Below are positions 33,186-43,027 of a DNA stretch of 64,000 bases, piece by piece; positions within the stretch are counted from its first letter, which is position 1; each line of letters opens with the position of its first letter. This stretch comes from Paenibacillus marchantiophytorum (GTDB lineage: Bacteria; Bacillota; Bacilli; Paenibacillales; NBRC-103111): contig NZ_BMHE01000006.1 in assembly GCF_014640555.1 (NCBI RefSeq), positions 183,690 to 247,689 on the forward strand, given 5' to 3'. Under the pieces are notes generated by a model. That model worked only from the letters and a program-made list of their open reading frames with translations, was not told where the DNA came from and did no database searches. Position numbers and translations under genes: made by a program.

Positions 33186-34868
33186 TTGAGAAAAATAGGG
33201 ATTAGTGTCATTGCAAGTGTGCTCTTATTCAGTATGGTGTTAGCAGGATGTACGTCCTCAAAAAGTGAGGATAAGACAGCGGTCAGCCCACAAGGCGGTA
33301 CTTCTACGGCAGCTGCTACGGCTACAGCATCCAATAAACCGCTTACGATTAAGGTATTTGCCCAACAAGACAAGGATACGGATTTGAAAACGAACAAGTT
33401 CACCAAGAGCATCGAGAGCAAGTTCAACATTCAATTCAACTGGACAACGGTACCTTTTGATGGAGCGGCGGAGAAGAGACAAATCTCACTTGCTTCTGGC
33501 GACTATCCGGATCTGTATTTACTCATACCGTGGGTTGATCGTTTCTCTCAGACAGACCTCTTGAAATATGGCCAACAAGGCGTCATCGTTCCATTGAATG
33601 ATTTAATCGATAAATATGGTCCGAATATCAAAAAAGCGCTCGATAGCAACAAATACTACAAAGCGATGAATACGGCTCCGGATGGTAAAATTTACGGGCT
33701 GACGGGGCTGAATGAGTGCTTCCACTGTTCGTATCCAAACAAAATGTGGTTGAACACCAAATGGTTAGATAAGCTGAATCTGACGATGCCGAAGACACCA
33801 CAGGATTTCAAAAAGGTACTGCAAGCCTTCAAAACGAAGGATCCGAATGGCAATGGAAAAGCAGATGAAGTGCCGCTTAGCGGTTCCACAGAGCCGTATG
33901 GCGTGCACGTTATACCGTATTTCATGAACGGCTTTATCTATGACGATGACCGAACATATCTGCTTATGAAAGATGGCAAAGTTGACACGGCTGCCAATAA
34001 ACCGGAATGGAAAGATGGCTTGGCTTTTGTTAAATCCATGTATAGCGAAGGGTTAATTGATCCTGGCGCTTTCACGCAAAATGCCGAAGCTTTCAAAAAA
34101 ATCGGCGATAATGCCGGTACGCAAATTCTGGGCGCAGGCGCAGGTATGCATCCGTGGATTTTCGCGGAAATGTCGGCAACTGCACCGTATGTGAAGGACT
34201 ACAATCCTGTTCCACCATTACAAGGTCCGAATGCCAGCTTTGCAACTTACAATTATCCTATTGATCCAGGGGCAACGTTCGTTCTTACGAATAAATCGAG
34301 CAAAGATGTGCAAATCGCTGCGGTCAAAATGCTGGATTACCTCTACACACAAGAGGGTGCGATTAATGGTATCTTCGGGGAGGAAGGCAAGAGCTGGCGC
34401 AAACCAAAAGACGGCGATGTTGCACTGAACGATCAGATCAAACCGTTGTATGCAACGATTCCACTGGCCACAGGCGAAACACCGCGCAATGACTTGTGGG
34501 GTCCGATGGCGCAGTACAATCAATATAAAGCGCTGCGTGACGCCGAAGTCCAAGACACGAACATTTATGGATCTGGGTATGAGCGTCGACTGTTCCAAGC
34601 CACGAAGCTTTATGAAGGTAAAGAACCGAAGGAAGTGTTTCCACATTGGGCACTATGGGTCGAGCCGTCTCGTGCGGATGAAGTCAGCTTGATGCAAACG
34701 AACATCAAGGACTACATTGATAAGAGTGCCCTTCAATTCGTAACCGGTGCGAAGAGCCTCGATAAGGATTGGGATGCGTATGTGAAGGGGCTCGATGCCT
34801 TGAATATCAAGCGTTATATTGAGCTTATGCAGCAATCATTCGATTCTTCGACAATCAATAAGAAATAG
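33186..34868 (+). CDS. LplA-type lipoprotein sugar-binding protein
   Basis: 560 residues, TTG start with AGGAGAGG about 8 bp upstream. Lipoprotein signal with LAGC lipobox (Cys about residue 22) and Ser/Ala/Thr linker. It is longer than MalE-type proteins, as is typical for LplA/YtcQ partners of LplB/LplC permeases: KTNKFTKSIESKFNIQFNWT, GDYPDLYLLIPWVDRFSQ, LKAFKTKDPNGNGKADEVPL (EF-hand-like DPNGNGKADE loop, often Ca-binding in this family), and IDPGATFVLTNKSS. Located after the two permeases, unlike in the other operons. Ligand unknown; co-regulation with the secreted glycosidases suggests a product of their action. Confidence 0.92.
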   Translation: MRKIGISVIASVLLFSMVLAGCTSSKSEDKTAVSPQGGTSTAAATATASNKPLTIKVFAQQDKDTDLKTNKFTKSIESKFNIQFNWTTVPFDGAAEKRQISLASGDYPDLYLLIPWVDRFSQTDLLKYGQQGVIVPLNDLIDKYGPNIKKALDSNKYYKAMNTAPDGKIYGLTGLNECFHCSYPNKMWLNTKWLDKLNLTMPKTPQDFKKVLQAFKTKDPNGNGKADEVPLSGSTEPYGVHVIPYFMNGFIYDDDRTYLLMKDGKVDTAANKPEWKDGLAFVKSMYSEGLIDPGAFTQNAEAFKKIGDNAGTQILGAGAGMHPWIFAEMSATAPYVKDYNPVPPLQGPNASFATYNYPIDPGATFVLTNKSSKDVQIAAVKMLDYLYTQEGAINGIFGEEGKSWRKPKDGDVALNDQIKPLYATIPLATGETPRNDLWGPMAQYNQYKALRDAEVQDTNIYGSGYERRLFQATKLYEGKEPKEVFPHWALWVEPSRADEVSLMQTNIKDYIDKSALQFVTGAKSLDKDWDAYVKGLDALNIKRYIELMQQSFDSSTINKK

Positions 34869-34952
34869 GTAGAAATGCACGTGCAGGGCTGTCCCAAAAG
34901 GTGAAAAACCTGTAGGGGCAGCTCTCATTTATTAGGTGATCGAAACGCAAAA

Positions 34953-34991
34953 GCACCAACCTACGCGCATATAATTGCGCTTGGTTGGTGC
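34953..34991 (-). terminator. Terminator for the PhyH operon
   Basis: Inverted repeat with outer arms GCACCAACC/GGTTGGTGC and inner GCGC pairing. Read on the minus strand it is followed by a T-rich TTTTGCGTTT, and it starts 12 bp after the minus-strand stop codon. It could also stop leftover transcription from the binding-protein operon. Confidence 0.8.
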
Positions 34992-35002
34992 CTCCTGTTA
35001 TT

Positions 35003-35788
35003 CTACAAGCCCATACGGCCCAAGACCTTCTCAAAGGAAAAATCAACGTGGTCATCGCCACAGAGAAACCGATACAACTTGGCTGCTGCGATCTGATTCA
35101 ACCTGGCATCATTTCCGACCCAGGCATGCATGTTTCTGAAAACTTGCGCGACTTCCGGTCCTTTGTAATCATCTGTATTGAATAAGCTGCGTTGCTGCTG
35201 ACCGGGGCGCAACCGCAATTTAAACACGTAACGCGTGTCATCCGTGTAATTCGGCTGCGCGCAATGCCAGATGGCATGATGGAGGAACCCGATTGTACCG
35301 GCTTTTGACTCTAATTTGCGTTGGCCGATAATATTTTTGTACCGGCCAATACTGGATGTGTTAACCCCGTTATGCAGATGCGACCCAGGGAGTATCAAAG
35401 TGGGACCCATGATCGCGGGTGTGTCATGAGAGAAATAAAAAGCCTGGATATCGAAGCCGAAAGGCCGCGTATCGATGACGGAATCTGCATGATATTCTTG
35501 GGCTTTGTGATATTGCGGACGAACCACGTGCAGCGCAGAATGATCATAAACAGGTGCTTGGCCGACTAGACTTTGAAGGATGCCCTTCACCTGCGGCAGC
35601 TCGAAAACTTCACGAATCACCGAAGATTCCTGCCAATAGTGACCGCGACCCTGCCAGTTTTGCTGCTCTGCATGAACAGCTTCATTTAATTCTTGAGGAA
35701 CTAAATCCGCTATTTGCAAAAATCCATTCACGGCGAACTCAGCCATTTGCTTAGCGGTCAGGAGATGGGATTTCTCGACATTACTCAT
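35003..35788 (-). CDS. Phytanoyl-CoA dioxygenase (PhyH) family protein
   Basis: 261 residues, cytoplasmic. Fe(II)/2-oxoglutarate oxygenase of the PhyH family: the iron triad is visible as His100 and Asp102 (EYHADSVID) and distal His175 (AIWHCAQPN), with basic residues in RYVFKLRLRP as the 2-oxoglutarate-binding candidate. Other family features are MGPTLILPGSHLHNG and GTIGFLHHAIWH. Bacterial PhyH proteins hydroxylate diverse small molecules; some are found in glycan or secondary-metabolite loci. The gene is preceded by a small overlapping gene (8 bp) and is divergent from an AraC-type regulator, the probable controller. Substrate unknown. Confidence 0.88.
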   Translation of the reverse strand: MSNVEKSHLLTAKQMAEFAVNGFLQIADLVPQELNEAVHAEQQNWQGRGHYWQESSVIREVFELPQVKGILQSLVGQAPVYDHSALHVVRPQYHKAQEYHADSVIDTRPFGFDIQAFYFSHDTPAIMGPTLILPGSHLHNGVNTSSIGRYKNIIGQRKLESKAGTIGFLHHAIWHCAQPNYTDDTRYVFKLRLRPGQQQRSLFNTDDYKGPEVAQVFRNMHAWVGNDARLNQIAAAKLYRFLCGDDHVDFSFEKVLGRMGL

Positions 35789-36071
35789 CGATGTTCACCT
35801 TTCTTTCCAAGATATATTCATACGGCATATGCCCCAGCTCGTGTTGGAGTCCTGGCTGATAATTAGGCAAAGCAGGAAGTTGCAACACATGCCAGCCCTC
35901 CTGCATGGCTTCCAAAACCGATTCATATGGCGGTGTTGCCTCATCACCCGTGTTCATTTGAAGCGTACCCTTCGCCTTCGCGCCGTCATATAAAGCCCAG
36001 CCCACAACGTTGGATTCTAAGCTGGGATGCGCCAGATGCAGGATGATAATTTGTTGCCGCAAGCTACTCAT
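35781..36071 (-). CDS. Uncharacterised 96-residue protein coupled to PhyH gene
   Basis: 96 residues when started at the minus-strand ATG at 36071 (AAGGAAGG upstream); a longer frame reaching 36110 lacks a site. Begins MSSLRQQIIILHLAHPSLES, then NVVGWALYDGAKAKG, and ends in a YEYILERKVNIDE strand. The alternating pattern suggests a small alpha/beta protein. It contains HELGH, but at the end of a short protein, and related sequences known to me from Paenibacillus do not conserve it; it is not called a protease. Its 8-bp overlap with PhyH implies coupled expression and perhaps a partner role. Function unknown. Confidence 0.7.
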   Translation of the reverse strand: MSSLRQQIIILHLAHPSLESNVVGWALYDGAKAKGTLQMNTGDEATPPYESVLEAMQEGWHVLQLPALPNYQPGLQHELGHMPYEYILERKVNIDE

Positions 36072-36197
36072 CGTATCGCCTTCCTTTTCTCTTGACTTCA
36101 TTTCAAGCATACAATAGGAAGCTCAATGAATCGTTATGTAATGGTAAGAGAACTTTGCGTAATCGTAAGATTAAGAATCAGAGGTGATGAACCGAAC

Positions 36198-37064
36198 ATG
36201 GACGCTATCTACAGACAAATGCTGCATACCTATTTGAATTCAGCACAACTGCAGTTCTATGTCGCTCACTATGGCAAAGTAAAGGCCGATTGGCAGTATC
36301 ATATCCCACAGCCGGAAATCAATCGCATGTACTATTTTGAAGAAGGTGCAGGAACAATCCGTATTCGCAACCAAACGTATTCCCCCCAGCCAGGGCAATT
36401 GTTCCTCTTGCCTGCTAACGTATCCATTGAATTATCTACGGAGAAATCGAATACGTTTCGCAAATATTTTTGCCATTTTGCATTAACCGTCGGAGAAGTT
36501 CATTTGTTTCAAATGTTTCAGGTTCCGCACTTTGTTGATGTTATCGATCGAACATGGTTGGATGAGCGCTTCCGCAAGCTGATTTCGCTATCCGAGAGTC
36601 AATCGGTATCATCTCCCTTACAAAGTAAATCGGTGCTCTACGAGATACTCACGTATTTTCTTGATACGGCCTTGATTCAAGGCGTAGAAGAAAACTGGCG
36701 GATAGATTCTGTGGCAGCTGACGCAACGAACATGCATACAGTGCTGACCTACATCGATGAGCACCTGTCGGATCGAATTAAAATTGAAGATCTCGCCAAG
36801 CAGCTGCATTTTCATCCCAAATATTTTATTCAACAATTTAAAGCGAGTATGGGGATATCGCCCATTACCTATATCACCAAGAAACGGATGGAAAAAGCGC
36901 AAGAGTGGCTTATGATCGGTGACATATCGATAACGGAAATAGCCGACCAGGTAGGGATGGATCTGCCTTATTTTTCCCACTCCTTCCGCAAGCTGATTGG
37001 CCTGTCTCCCACCGAATATCGCCAGTATTGGCGTTCAATTATTCGAAATAAAGTTTCACTATAA
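36198..37064 (+). CDS. AraC-family regulator with cupin-like N-terminus
   Basis: 288 residues from ATG 36198 (AGAGGTGATG 9 bp upstream); a frame from 36126 exists but lacks a site. The N-terminal about 150 residues are an AraC sugar-binding-type cupin (EGAGTIRIRNQTYSPQPGQL, FLLPANVSIEL). The C-terminal DNA-binding domain has two helix-turn-helix units (IEDLAKQLHFHPKYFIQQFK; ITEIADQVGMDLPYFSHSFR) and the LSPTEYRQY ending. It is divergent from the PhyH pair, with 126 bp between starts, so it probably controls that pair in response to a small ligand. It has no receiver domain, unlike the YesN-type proteins here. Confidence 0.9.
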   Translation: MDAIYRQMLHTYLNSAQLQFYVAHYGKVKADWQYHIPQPEINRMYYFEEGAGTIRIRNQTYSPQPGQLFLLPANVSIELSTEKSNTFRKYFCHFALTVGEVHLFQMFQVPHFVDVIDRTWLDERFRKLISLSESQSVSSPLQSKSVLYEILTYFLDTALIQGVEENWRIDSVAADATNMHTVLTYIDEHLSDRIKIEDLAKQLHFHPKYFIQQFKASMGISPITYITKKRMEKAQEWLMIGDISITEIADQVGMDLPYFSHSFRKLIGLSPTEYRQYWRSIIRNKVSL

Positions 37065-37196
37065 AATATTAATTTAAAATAAAATAACAAAATTTGAAGG
37101 AATCTGTCGAATCGCGGCGAATCATTAAACCAACTAATTACGTATGTCTTTTTTTTCCACAGAGTTGGGAGGCATGCCAATAGAAACTAATGGTGG

Positions 37197-39260
37197 GTGA
37201 GCGACTTGAAAGATGTCCTAAAGAAGTCTATTTCTTCATTCAAACAGCTTGAAAATCCAGTGAAATCGGTAGGGATGAAGCTGTTCCTGATGTTTTTCGC
37301 CAGCATCTTGTTTTTCGTCATGGTTGTCGGTGCCATTTCTTACTTCGTTTCGAAAGACGTGATTAAGAACAATATGGCTGATTCCAGTCTACAGACGGTA
37401 ACGCAAGCGGGGCAAAAGCTTGATTTCCTCTATCAAAATTTTGAAGATTTGACCCTGCAAGTGATGTACAATGATGATTTGCAGAAGCTATTGGAAAAAA
37501 TGGCAAAACTCGATCCCCTATCGTACAACGCTGCGGATACCAGTCGTCAACTGACGGAAAAATTGAATTTTGTCGCATTTTCCAACAAAGCCATCAAAAC
37601 ACTTCGCATTTACAGTTCGGATGGCAAGCTCCTTGTCGGGACAGGTGGTGGAGGCTATGAATCCGATGCGAGTGTTAGTGCTACCGCTTGGTTCAAGCAG
37701 ATTAACGAAGCAGGCGGTAAAACGGCTTGGCTCGATAGTAAATCGAAAGGATATTCGATTGATTCCACCAGCACATTCGGGATTGGACGCATCATTAGTA
37801 ATGCAACATCAGCCGTAATGATCGTAGAGTTTAGCACGGATATTTTGAAAAGCGAATTAGGTACAATGACGCTGGGTGAGAACAGCTCCGTTGTCATTAC
37901 GAACAGCAGCAACACAAACATCGCGACACCTGATATGACTGAAATAGAAAAAACAGCTGACATCCAGCTGACGAAAGAGCAGCTTGAAGAGGACCAAAAT
38001 TCGTTTACGACGAAAGATGATCATCTCGTTGCCTATTATAGGTCGCCGATTTCCGGCTGGAATCTGATCGGAGACGTTCCAGTAAGCTCTATGGTCATAA
38101 AGGCTAAAAAGATTTTCAACTATACGCTGATCGTTGCGTTTTTTGCAGCTATTGCAGCTCTTATGATTGGTCTGTTCGTTGTGCGCATGATCGGAAAACC
38201 ACTGATTAATTTGCGTAACCTTATGCAGCAAGGGGCTATGGGTAAGCTAACCGTACGCTCGAATTACACAATGAAGGATGAAATCGGTCAATTGGGCACT
38301 AGCTTCGATATCATGATGGAGAAAATCACGTTATTAGTTCAACAAACGAGCACTTCTGCCCAGCAAGTACTCGAAACGGCGGCTGAACTGACGAATTCCT
38401 CCAAGACAACAGCAAATGCTGCCCGAGAAATTGCACTCGCTACCGAAGAAATATCAGGCGGCGCCGCCGGTTTGGCCACAGAGTCAGAGCGCGGTAATGA
38501 GCTGACGCATCATATTGGCCTGCAAATGAAAAACGTGATTGAGGCGAACTTTGAAATGGGCACAGCGGCAACGGATGTTCAAAGTTCTAGTGAACTAGGC
38601 ACGAAGTACATGGCTGAACTTATTGATAAAACGAGTCTGACGGAAGAAATGATCCGCTCCATGGTGAATAAGGTCGACAACTTAAAAGACAGCACAAGAT
38701 CGATCCGCCAAATTCTTGATGTACTGAACAATATGACGAAGCAGACGAATATCTTATCATTAAATGCTACAATTGAAGCCGCGCGTGCGGGTACAGCCGG
38801 TAAAGGATTCATGGTTGTTGCTGATGAAATTCGTAAACTCGCGGATCAATCGAAACAGTCTATCTATGTCGTTGGCCAAATTACAGAAAAAATTCAAGTT
38901 GAAATCAACGAGACGGTGAAAGTACTGTCCACGGCAACACCAATCTTCAAACAACAAATTCAAGCGGTGAAAGAAGCGGATACCATTTTCAAACAAGTCA
39001 CGGCACACATGGGTGGCTTTATCGTACAACTCAGCACGGTCAGCGATTCCATTAGTACGCTGGAGCAGTCGCAAGAAGTATTATCCGATGCGATGATGAA
39101 CGTCAGCGCAGTTGCCGAGGAGTCGCTTGCTACCTCCCAAGAGGTAGCTTCTTTAAGCACAGAACAGCTCAGCATTAGCAATGGCTTGGTCAAGCTGTCG
39201 GAACAGTTGGACCAACTATCCAATTCGCTTAACGAGACGTTATCTAAATTCGAAGTTTAA
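37197..39260 (+). CDS. Methyl-accepting chemotaxis protein
   Basis: 687 residues from GTG 37197, or 684 from TTG 37206 (GGTGGGTGA spacing favours the latter). Membrane segment 1 at about 27-48 (LFLMFFASILFFVMVVGAIS), extracellular dCache-like sensor to about 300, membrane segment 2 at about 305-328, HAMP (KPLINLRNLMQQGAMGKLTV), then the cytoplasmic signalling domain with the hairpin tip ILSLNATIEAARAGTAGKGF and VVADEIRKLADQS. It signals through CheA/CheW encoded elsewhere. It precedes a regulator/kinase pair and sugar importer but is separated from them by a terminator. A link to sugar taxis is possible but not shown. Confidence 0.93.
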   Translation: MSDLKDVLKKSISSFKQLENPVKSVGMKLFLMFFASILFFVMVVGAISYFVSKDVIKNNMADSSLQTVTQAGQKLDFLYQNFEDLTLQVMYNDDLQKLLEKMAKLDPLSYNAADTSRQLTEKLNFVAFSNKAIKTLRIYSSDGKLLVGTGGGGYESDASVSATAWFKQINEAGGKTAWLDSKSKGYSIDSTSTFGIGRIISNATSAVMIVEFSTDILKSELGTMTLGENSSVVITNSSNTNIATPDMTEIEKTADIQLTKEQLEEDQNSFTTKDDHLVAYYRSPISGWNLIGDVPVSSMVIKAKKIFNYTLIVAFFAAIAALMIGLFVVRMIGKPLINLRNLMQQGAMGKLTVRSNYTMKDEIGQLGTSFDIMMEKITLLVQQTSTSAQQVLETAAELTNSSKTTANAAREIALATEEISGGAAGLATESERGNELTHHIGLQMKNVIEANFEMGTAATDVQSSSELGTKYMAELIDKTSLTEEMIRSMVNKVDNLKDSTRSIRQILDVLNNMTKQTNILSLNATIEAARAGTAGKGFMVVADEIRKLADQSKQSIYVVGQITEKIQVEINETVKVLSTATPIFKQQIQAVKEADTIFKQVTAHMGGFIVQLSTVSDSISTLEQSQEVLSDAMMNVSAVAEESLATSQEVASLSTEQLSISNGLVKLSEQLDQLSNSLNETLSKFEV

Positions 39261-39292
39261 GTATTTCATTATGGCGAGCGGAATTATAATTT

Positions 39293-39335
39293 AAACTACT
39301 TTACGATGAACTATCGTAAGGTAGTTTTCTTTTTA
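39293..39335 (+). terminator. Rho-independent terminator after chemoreceptor gene
   Basis: 15-bp stem (AAACTACTTTACGAT with ATCGTAAGGTAGTTT, one T-G pair), 5-nt loop, T-rich tail. Confidence 0.88.
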
Positions 39336-39502
39336 TCCTCAAGGTAGTAATCACAAGAATCGTAGCTGTGTAATTAAGCATTCGGGAAGGAAGTTGATTT
39401 ATTCTTGTTAAAGTGAACAATTAAATTTACAATGTGACAGAGATTGATACATCATTCAAACTAAAAGTGGGAACCTATGTATAATCGGTAAAGGAGTTAG
39501 TC

Positions 39503-41047
39503 ATGGAGACGTATTGCAAGTTATTAATTGTTGATGATGAGATGCTGGTGCGTCAAGGAATCAGGCATCTTCTCGATTGGGAAAGCGAAGGCTTCCACAT
39601 TGTTGGCGAGGCTTCTAACGGTAAGGATGCGCTTGAGATGGTTAAATCATTCCAACCTAACATGATTCTGACGGATATTGTTATGCCGGTTATGAGTGGG
39701 GAAGAATTGGTAAGAGTTGTGAAGGGACTATATCCGGAAATTGAAATTGTGGTTCTCAGCAGCTATGGTGAATTTGAGTATGTGCGCTCTACGTTTCAGC
39801 ACGGTGTAGCCGATTATTTATTAAAGCCTAAATTGGATGCGAATTCGCTGTTAGCCGTTTTAAAAAAGACCGTTCAGGGAATGCCAGCCTTCCGACATAT
39901 GGACTTTACGAATGAAAAAGGACAGTCCGTCGACTATGTGTTGGACAAGCTGATTTCAGGTTATGCCATGGAGCTTGAGGGTGCGGAGATCAACACTCAT
40001 TTGCCATATCCTTATTTCATTTTATTAGTTGTAGATATGCAAGATAGCACATCCTCGATGAAAAGAAATGAGGAATGGATCGAGGCATTTCTAAAAGGTA
40101 TGGTTCAGGATGTTAAGCAGCCTGTTGTCATTCACCGTCTGTCACATCAAGATAGCCACATCCGTTTTTTGCTGAATACAGCGGATGCTGGCAGACTGGA
40201 TGTCATCCATTTGGCTGAGCAATTGGTGGAATCTGGTGTGAGAGCGGGCTTATCCTTCTATGCAGCACTCAGTAAAAATTTCACGCAAATCGAAGAACTT
40301 CATGACGTGTATACGCATGATATTCTCAAAGTGTTGGATCACCGGTTCTTTTTATCGGATCAACAACTGTTTTTTGCTGATGAATTGATGGAAGTGGTCG
40401 GCAATGGCGATACGTTTGATTCGGAGGCGTTTACCTCGGAGCTGAATCATCAAGAATTTCATTTAGCTTTTCAACGTCTCAGCGGGTATGTCGACTCCAT
40501 GCCTGATAGGCTTGATACAGATATGTTTGAGTTTAAATCTTTTTTAGGACACAGCCTATTCAATATTATTGTCACGCTGCTGCATTTTCACTTTGAGGCT
40601 CGCACGCTTGATGAAGCGAAGTATGAGTATTTTCGTGCCATTCATGAGGCCAAACATATTGGGGAAGTGAGCGCTCTTTTAGCCAAGTTTCTGAATGAGG
40701 CAACTGACTGTGTAACAGGAAATAAAACAAATTCTCCGGGCATACAGAAGATTTTGATGTATCTGGATGAGCATTTTGCTGAACCGCTTACGCTGACTGA
40801 AGTAGCCAAACAGTTTCATTTCAACCCTTCGTATCTGTCCAATTATTTTACCATTCATAATAAAGAAGGTTTTAATGAGTATTTGAATCGTATTCGGATT
40901 GAACATGCTTGTGAATTATTAAGGGATAGCGCGCAATTTACGATTTCAGAAATTAGCTCTCTTGTTGGATATTCCGATCATAGTTACTTCACGAAAGTGT
41001 TTCGTAAACTGATGGGGACTTCACCTAGCCATTATCGAAAAAAATAA
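39503..41047 (+). CDS. YesN-type response regulator (AraC output), system 2
   Basis: 514 residues. Receiver domain with Asp11-Asp12, phospho-acceptor Asp58 (ILTDIVMPVMSG) and Lys in DYLLKPK; helical central region; C-terminal AraC domain (LTLTEVAKQFHFNPSYLSNY; ISEISSLVGYSDHSYFTKVF). Here the regulator precedes its kinase (gap 20 bp), the reverse of the other two pairs in this window. Likely activator of the importer and beta-galactosidase operon that follows. GGAG lies before the ATG. Confidence 0.92.
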   Translation: METYCKLLIVDDEMLVRQGIRHLLDWESEGFHIVGEASNGKDALEMVKSFQPNMILTDIVMPVMSGEELVRVVKGLYPEIEIVVLSSYGEFEYVRSTFQHGVADYLLKPKLDANSLLAVLKKTVQGMPAFRHMDFTNEKGQSVDYVLDKLISGYAMELEGAEINTHLPYPYFILLVVDMQDSTSSMKRNEEWIEAFLKGMVQDVKQPVVIHRLSHQDSHIRFLLNTADAGRLDVIHLAEQLVESGVRAGLSFYAALSKNFTQIEELHDVYTHDILKVLDHRFFLSDQQLFFADELMEVVGNGDTFDSEAFTSELNHQEFHLAFQRLSGYVDSMPDRLDTDMFEFKSFLGHSLFNIIVTLLHFHFEARTLDEAKYEYFRAIHEAKHIGEVSALLAKFLNEATDCVTGNKTNSPGIQKILMYLDEHFAEPLTLTEVAKQFHFNPSYLSNYFTIHNKEGFNEYLNRIRIEHACELLRDSAQFTISEISSLVGYSDHSYFTKVFRKLMGTSPSHYRKK

Positions 41048-41067
41048 AGACGAAAGGAATCAAGCAT

Positions 41068-42846
41068 ATGAGGGTATGGCTAAGAAGGATCTCTGATCAA
41101 AGTTTGTTTAGTAAATTGTTTCTAGTTATGGTTCTTAGCATAATTACGGTTACGGTGGCCACTTCCTGGGTTACCGTGCAAATGTCGGAGGAGCTTTTTG
41201 TTAAAACATTCAGTATCACGAATTCCAAAATCATTGAGCAAATTAAAAGCGGTCTTGAATCCATTCATTATTCTAATGTAAATATTATCATTAACACCGC
41301 GCAAAGTGGTGCGATTAAGCGTTTTTTGACCGAAAGAGATGTCGATTCGGAAACCAACTCCGTAGTGACATTTGACATGAGCGAGCAGATGAAGCGAATC
41401 CAGTCCGGTATTGGAGCTAAGAGCATTGGGATGATCATTTCGGGTATAAATGGAAAAAACTACACGAGATACAATACCTACTGGTCGGGTACTTCAGCGG
41501 ATTTAGAACGAAATCCGATTACACAGGAGTCGCGGAACCAGCCGGGACGCTTGTTGTATAGCTATTTGGGTGAAGGAACGCCAGGTTCTGGGGATCAAGG
41601 ATTAGTAGCCGCCAAAACGATGACTGATCCTGTTAGTAAAGAGTGGTATGGGACGCTTTATATCATCATGAAAGAAAGCGTTTTAAGATCGATTTACGCA
41701 AGTTTTACAAGTGATGGGAATGACGTGATGATCTTGGATCGTCAAGGTCTAATCGTTTCCAGCAATCGAGCCGAGTTGATCGGGACAACATCGAAAGAGC
41801 TTCTAGATAGTGCTCAGAAGATTCGGCAGCAGGGTCTGGTCAAGGATGAAATGAAGCTCGCCGATAAGGATGTCATTGTATTGGCTGATGATTTGACTTT
41901 GTACGATTTTTACATTATGAATGTCATCGATAAGAAGGTGACACTCGGTCAGATGCTCAACCGAAAATCGCTTTTCTTCATTGTTGCGGGAATCGTGGCT
42001 ATTGCTGTGCTCATTGTGTATGTGATCACGCGGAGGTTGATGCTGTCGTTAAGAAGGCTTGTTAAGAAAATGTCTACGGTTACGAAAACGAATTTCAACA
42101 ATTATATGGCGGTTACGGGTACCTATGAGACAAGGGAGCTTAGTCGCTCCTTCAATTTTATGCTCGACGAGTTGAACGACTATATCTCCCAGCTTGTGGA
42201 TACGCAGAAGGAGCAGCGCAAGGCAGAATTAGCCGCGCTGCAGCAGCAGATTAACCCGCATTTTCTATATAATACGCTGGCTTCCGTTAACATCCTCGTT
42301 CAGCGAGGGAGCCAAGAGACCGCCACGCAAACGATTCATGCACTCATTTCTCTCCTGCAGAATACCATCAGCAATGTCAAAGAAACGATTCCCGTTGTGC
42401 AAGAGTTGGTGAATTTAAAGCATTATGTGTTCATTAATCAGATTCGTTATGGCCAAGGGATTAAAGTCGATTACTTTGTTTCACCGGACTGCATGCCTGC
42501 GCAAGTACCTAAGTTGATGCTGCAACCTTTCATCGAGAATGCTTTTTTTCATGCTTTTAATAAGAAAGGCACTGGCTATATTTACGTCATCATCACGAAA
42601 GAAAAAGATACGCTGCTTTGTGAAGTGGTTGACAATGGAGATGGCATGGAACTTACGAACGAAGCGGATGAGATACCGAATCCCACAAGTGCGAGGCAAT
42701 TGTTCACAGGGATTGGCATTCGCAATGTGAATGATCGCCTGGTTCTGTTGTACGGAGAACAGTATGGGGTAACCATAACTAGCACCTTAGGACAAGGGAC
42801 GAAAATATCTATATGCCTTCCATGGCGCACAGAACAGTACACATAG
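41068..42846 (+). CDS. YesM-type sensor histidine kinase, system 2
   Basis: 592 residues. Membrane segments at about 16-36 and 305-325 (FFIVAGIVAIAVLIVYVITR) bracket an extracellular dCache-like sensor; HAMP-like linker (SLRRLVKKMSTVTKTNFNNY); His_kinase domain with the phospho-accepting His in QQINPHFLYNTLASVN; ATPase motifs PFIENAFFHAFNKK and DNGDGM, then GIGIRNVNDRL. Partner of the response regulator just upstream. About 180 bp separate it from the binding-protein gene, which has its own promoter region. Confidence 0.92.
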   Translation: MRVWLRRISDQSLFSKLFLVMVLSIITVTVATSWVTVQMSEELFVKTFSITNSKIIEQIKSGLESIHYSNVNIIINTAQSGAIKRFLTERDVDSETNSVVTFDMSEQMKRIQSGIGAKSIGMIISGINGKNYTRYNTYWSGTSADLERNPITQESRNQPGRLLYSYLGEGTPGSGDQGLVAAKTMTDPVSKEWYGTLYIIMKESVLRSIYASFTSDGNDVMILDRQGLIVSSNRAELIGTTSKELLDSAQKIRQQGLVKDEMKLADKDVIVLADDLTLYDFYIMNVIDKKVTLGQMLNRKSLFFIVAGIVAIAVLIVYVITRRLMLSLRRLVKKMSTVTKTNFNNYMAVTGTYETRELSRSFNFMLDELNDYISQLVDTQKEQRKAELAALQQQINPHFLYNTLASVNILVQRGSQETATQTIHALISLLQNTISNVKETIPVVQELVNLKHYVFINQIRYGQGIKVDYFVSPDCMPAQVPKLMLQPFIENAFFHAFNKKGTGYIYVIITKEKDTLLCEVVDNGDGMELTNEADEIPNPTSARQLFTGIGIRNVNDRLVLLYGEQYGVTITSTLGQGTKISICLPWRTEQYT

Positions 42847-42989
42847 AAGAATAAAAATCTAAAAATAATGCAAAATATAAAAATATTACAAATGACAGGT
42901 AGAGGAAGGGATATCAGATACAATAAAAACGCTAATTTCAGTAAATTTCGTTCTAACAAGACGATTTGCCCAAATGATATTATCTATAA

Positions 42990-43001
42990 GTAAGCACTTA
43001 C
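42990..43001. promoter_or_regulatory. Palindrome before system 2 binding-protein gene
   Basis: GTAAGCACTTAC: 5-bp arms GTAAG/CTTAC around CA. It resembles the AAGCGCTT-core sites at 31086 and 59095 in position, about 30-40 bp before the start codon, but has CA instead of CG at the centre. Confidence 0.45.
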
Positions 43002-43027
43002 AAATTCAAATCATCAAGGGGGACCAC

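Noticed and set aside
35781..36071. HELGH motif in the 96-residue protein, which could suggest a zinc protease
   Set aside because: The motif is near the end of a very short protein with no room for a protease fold, and the equivalent region in similar sequences I recall is not HExxH. Treated as chance.
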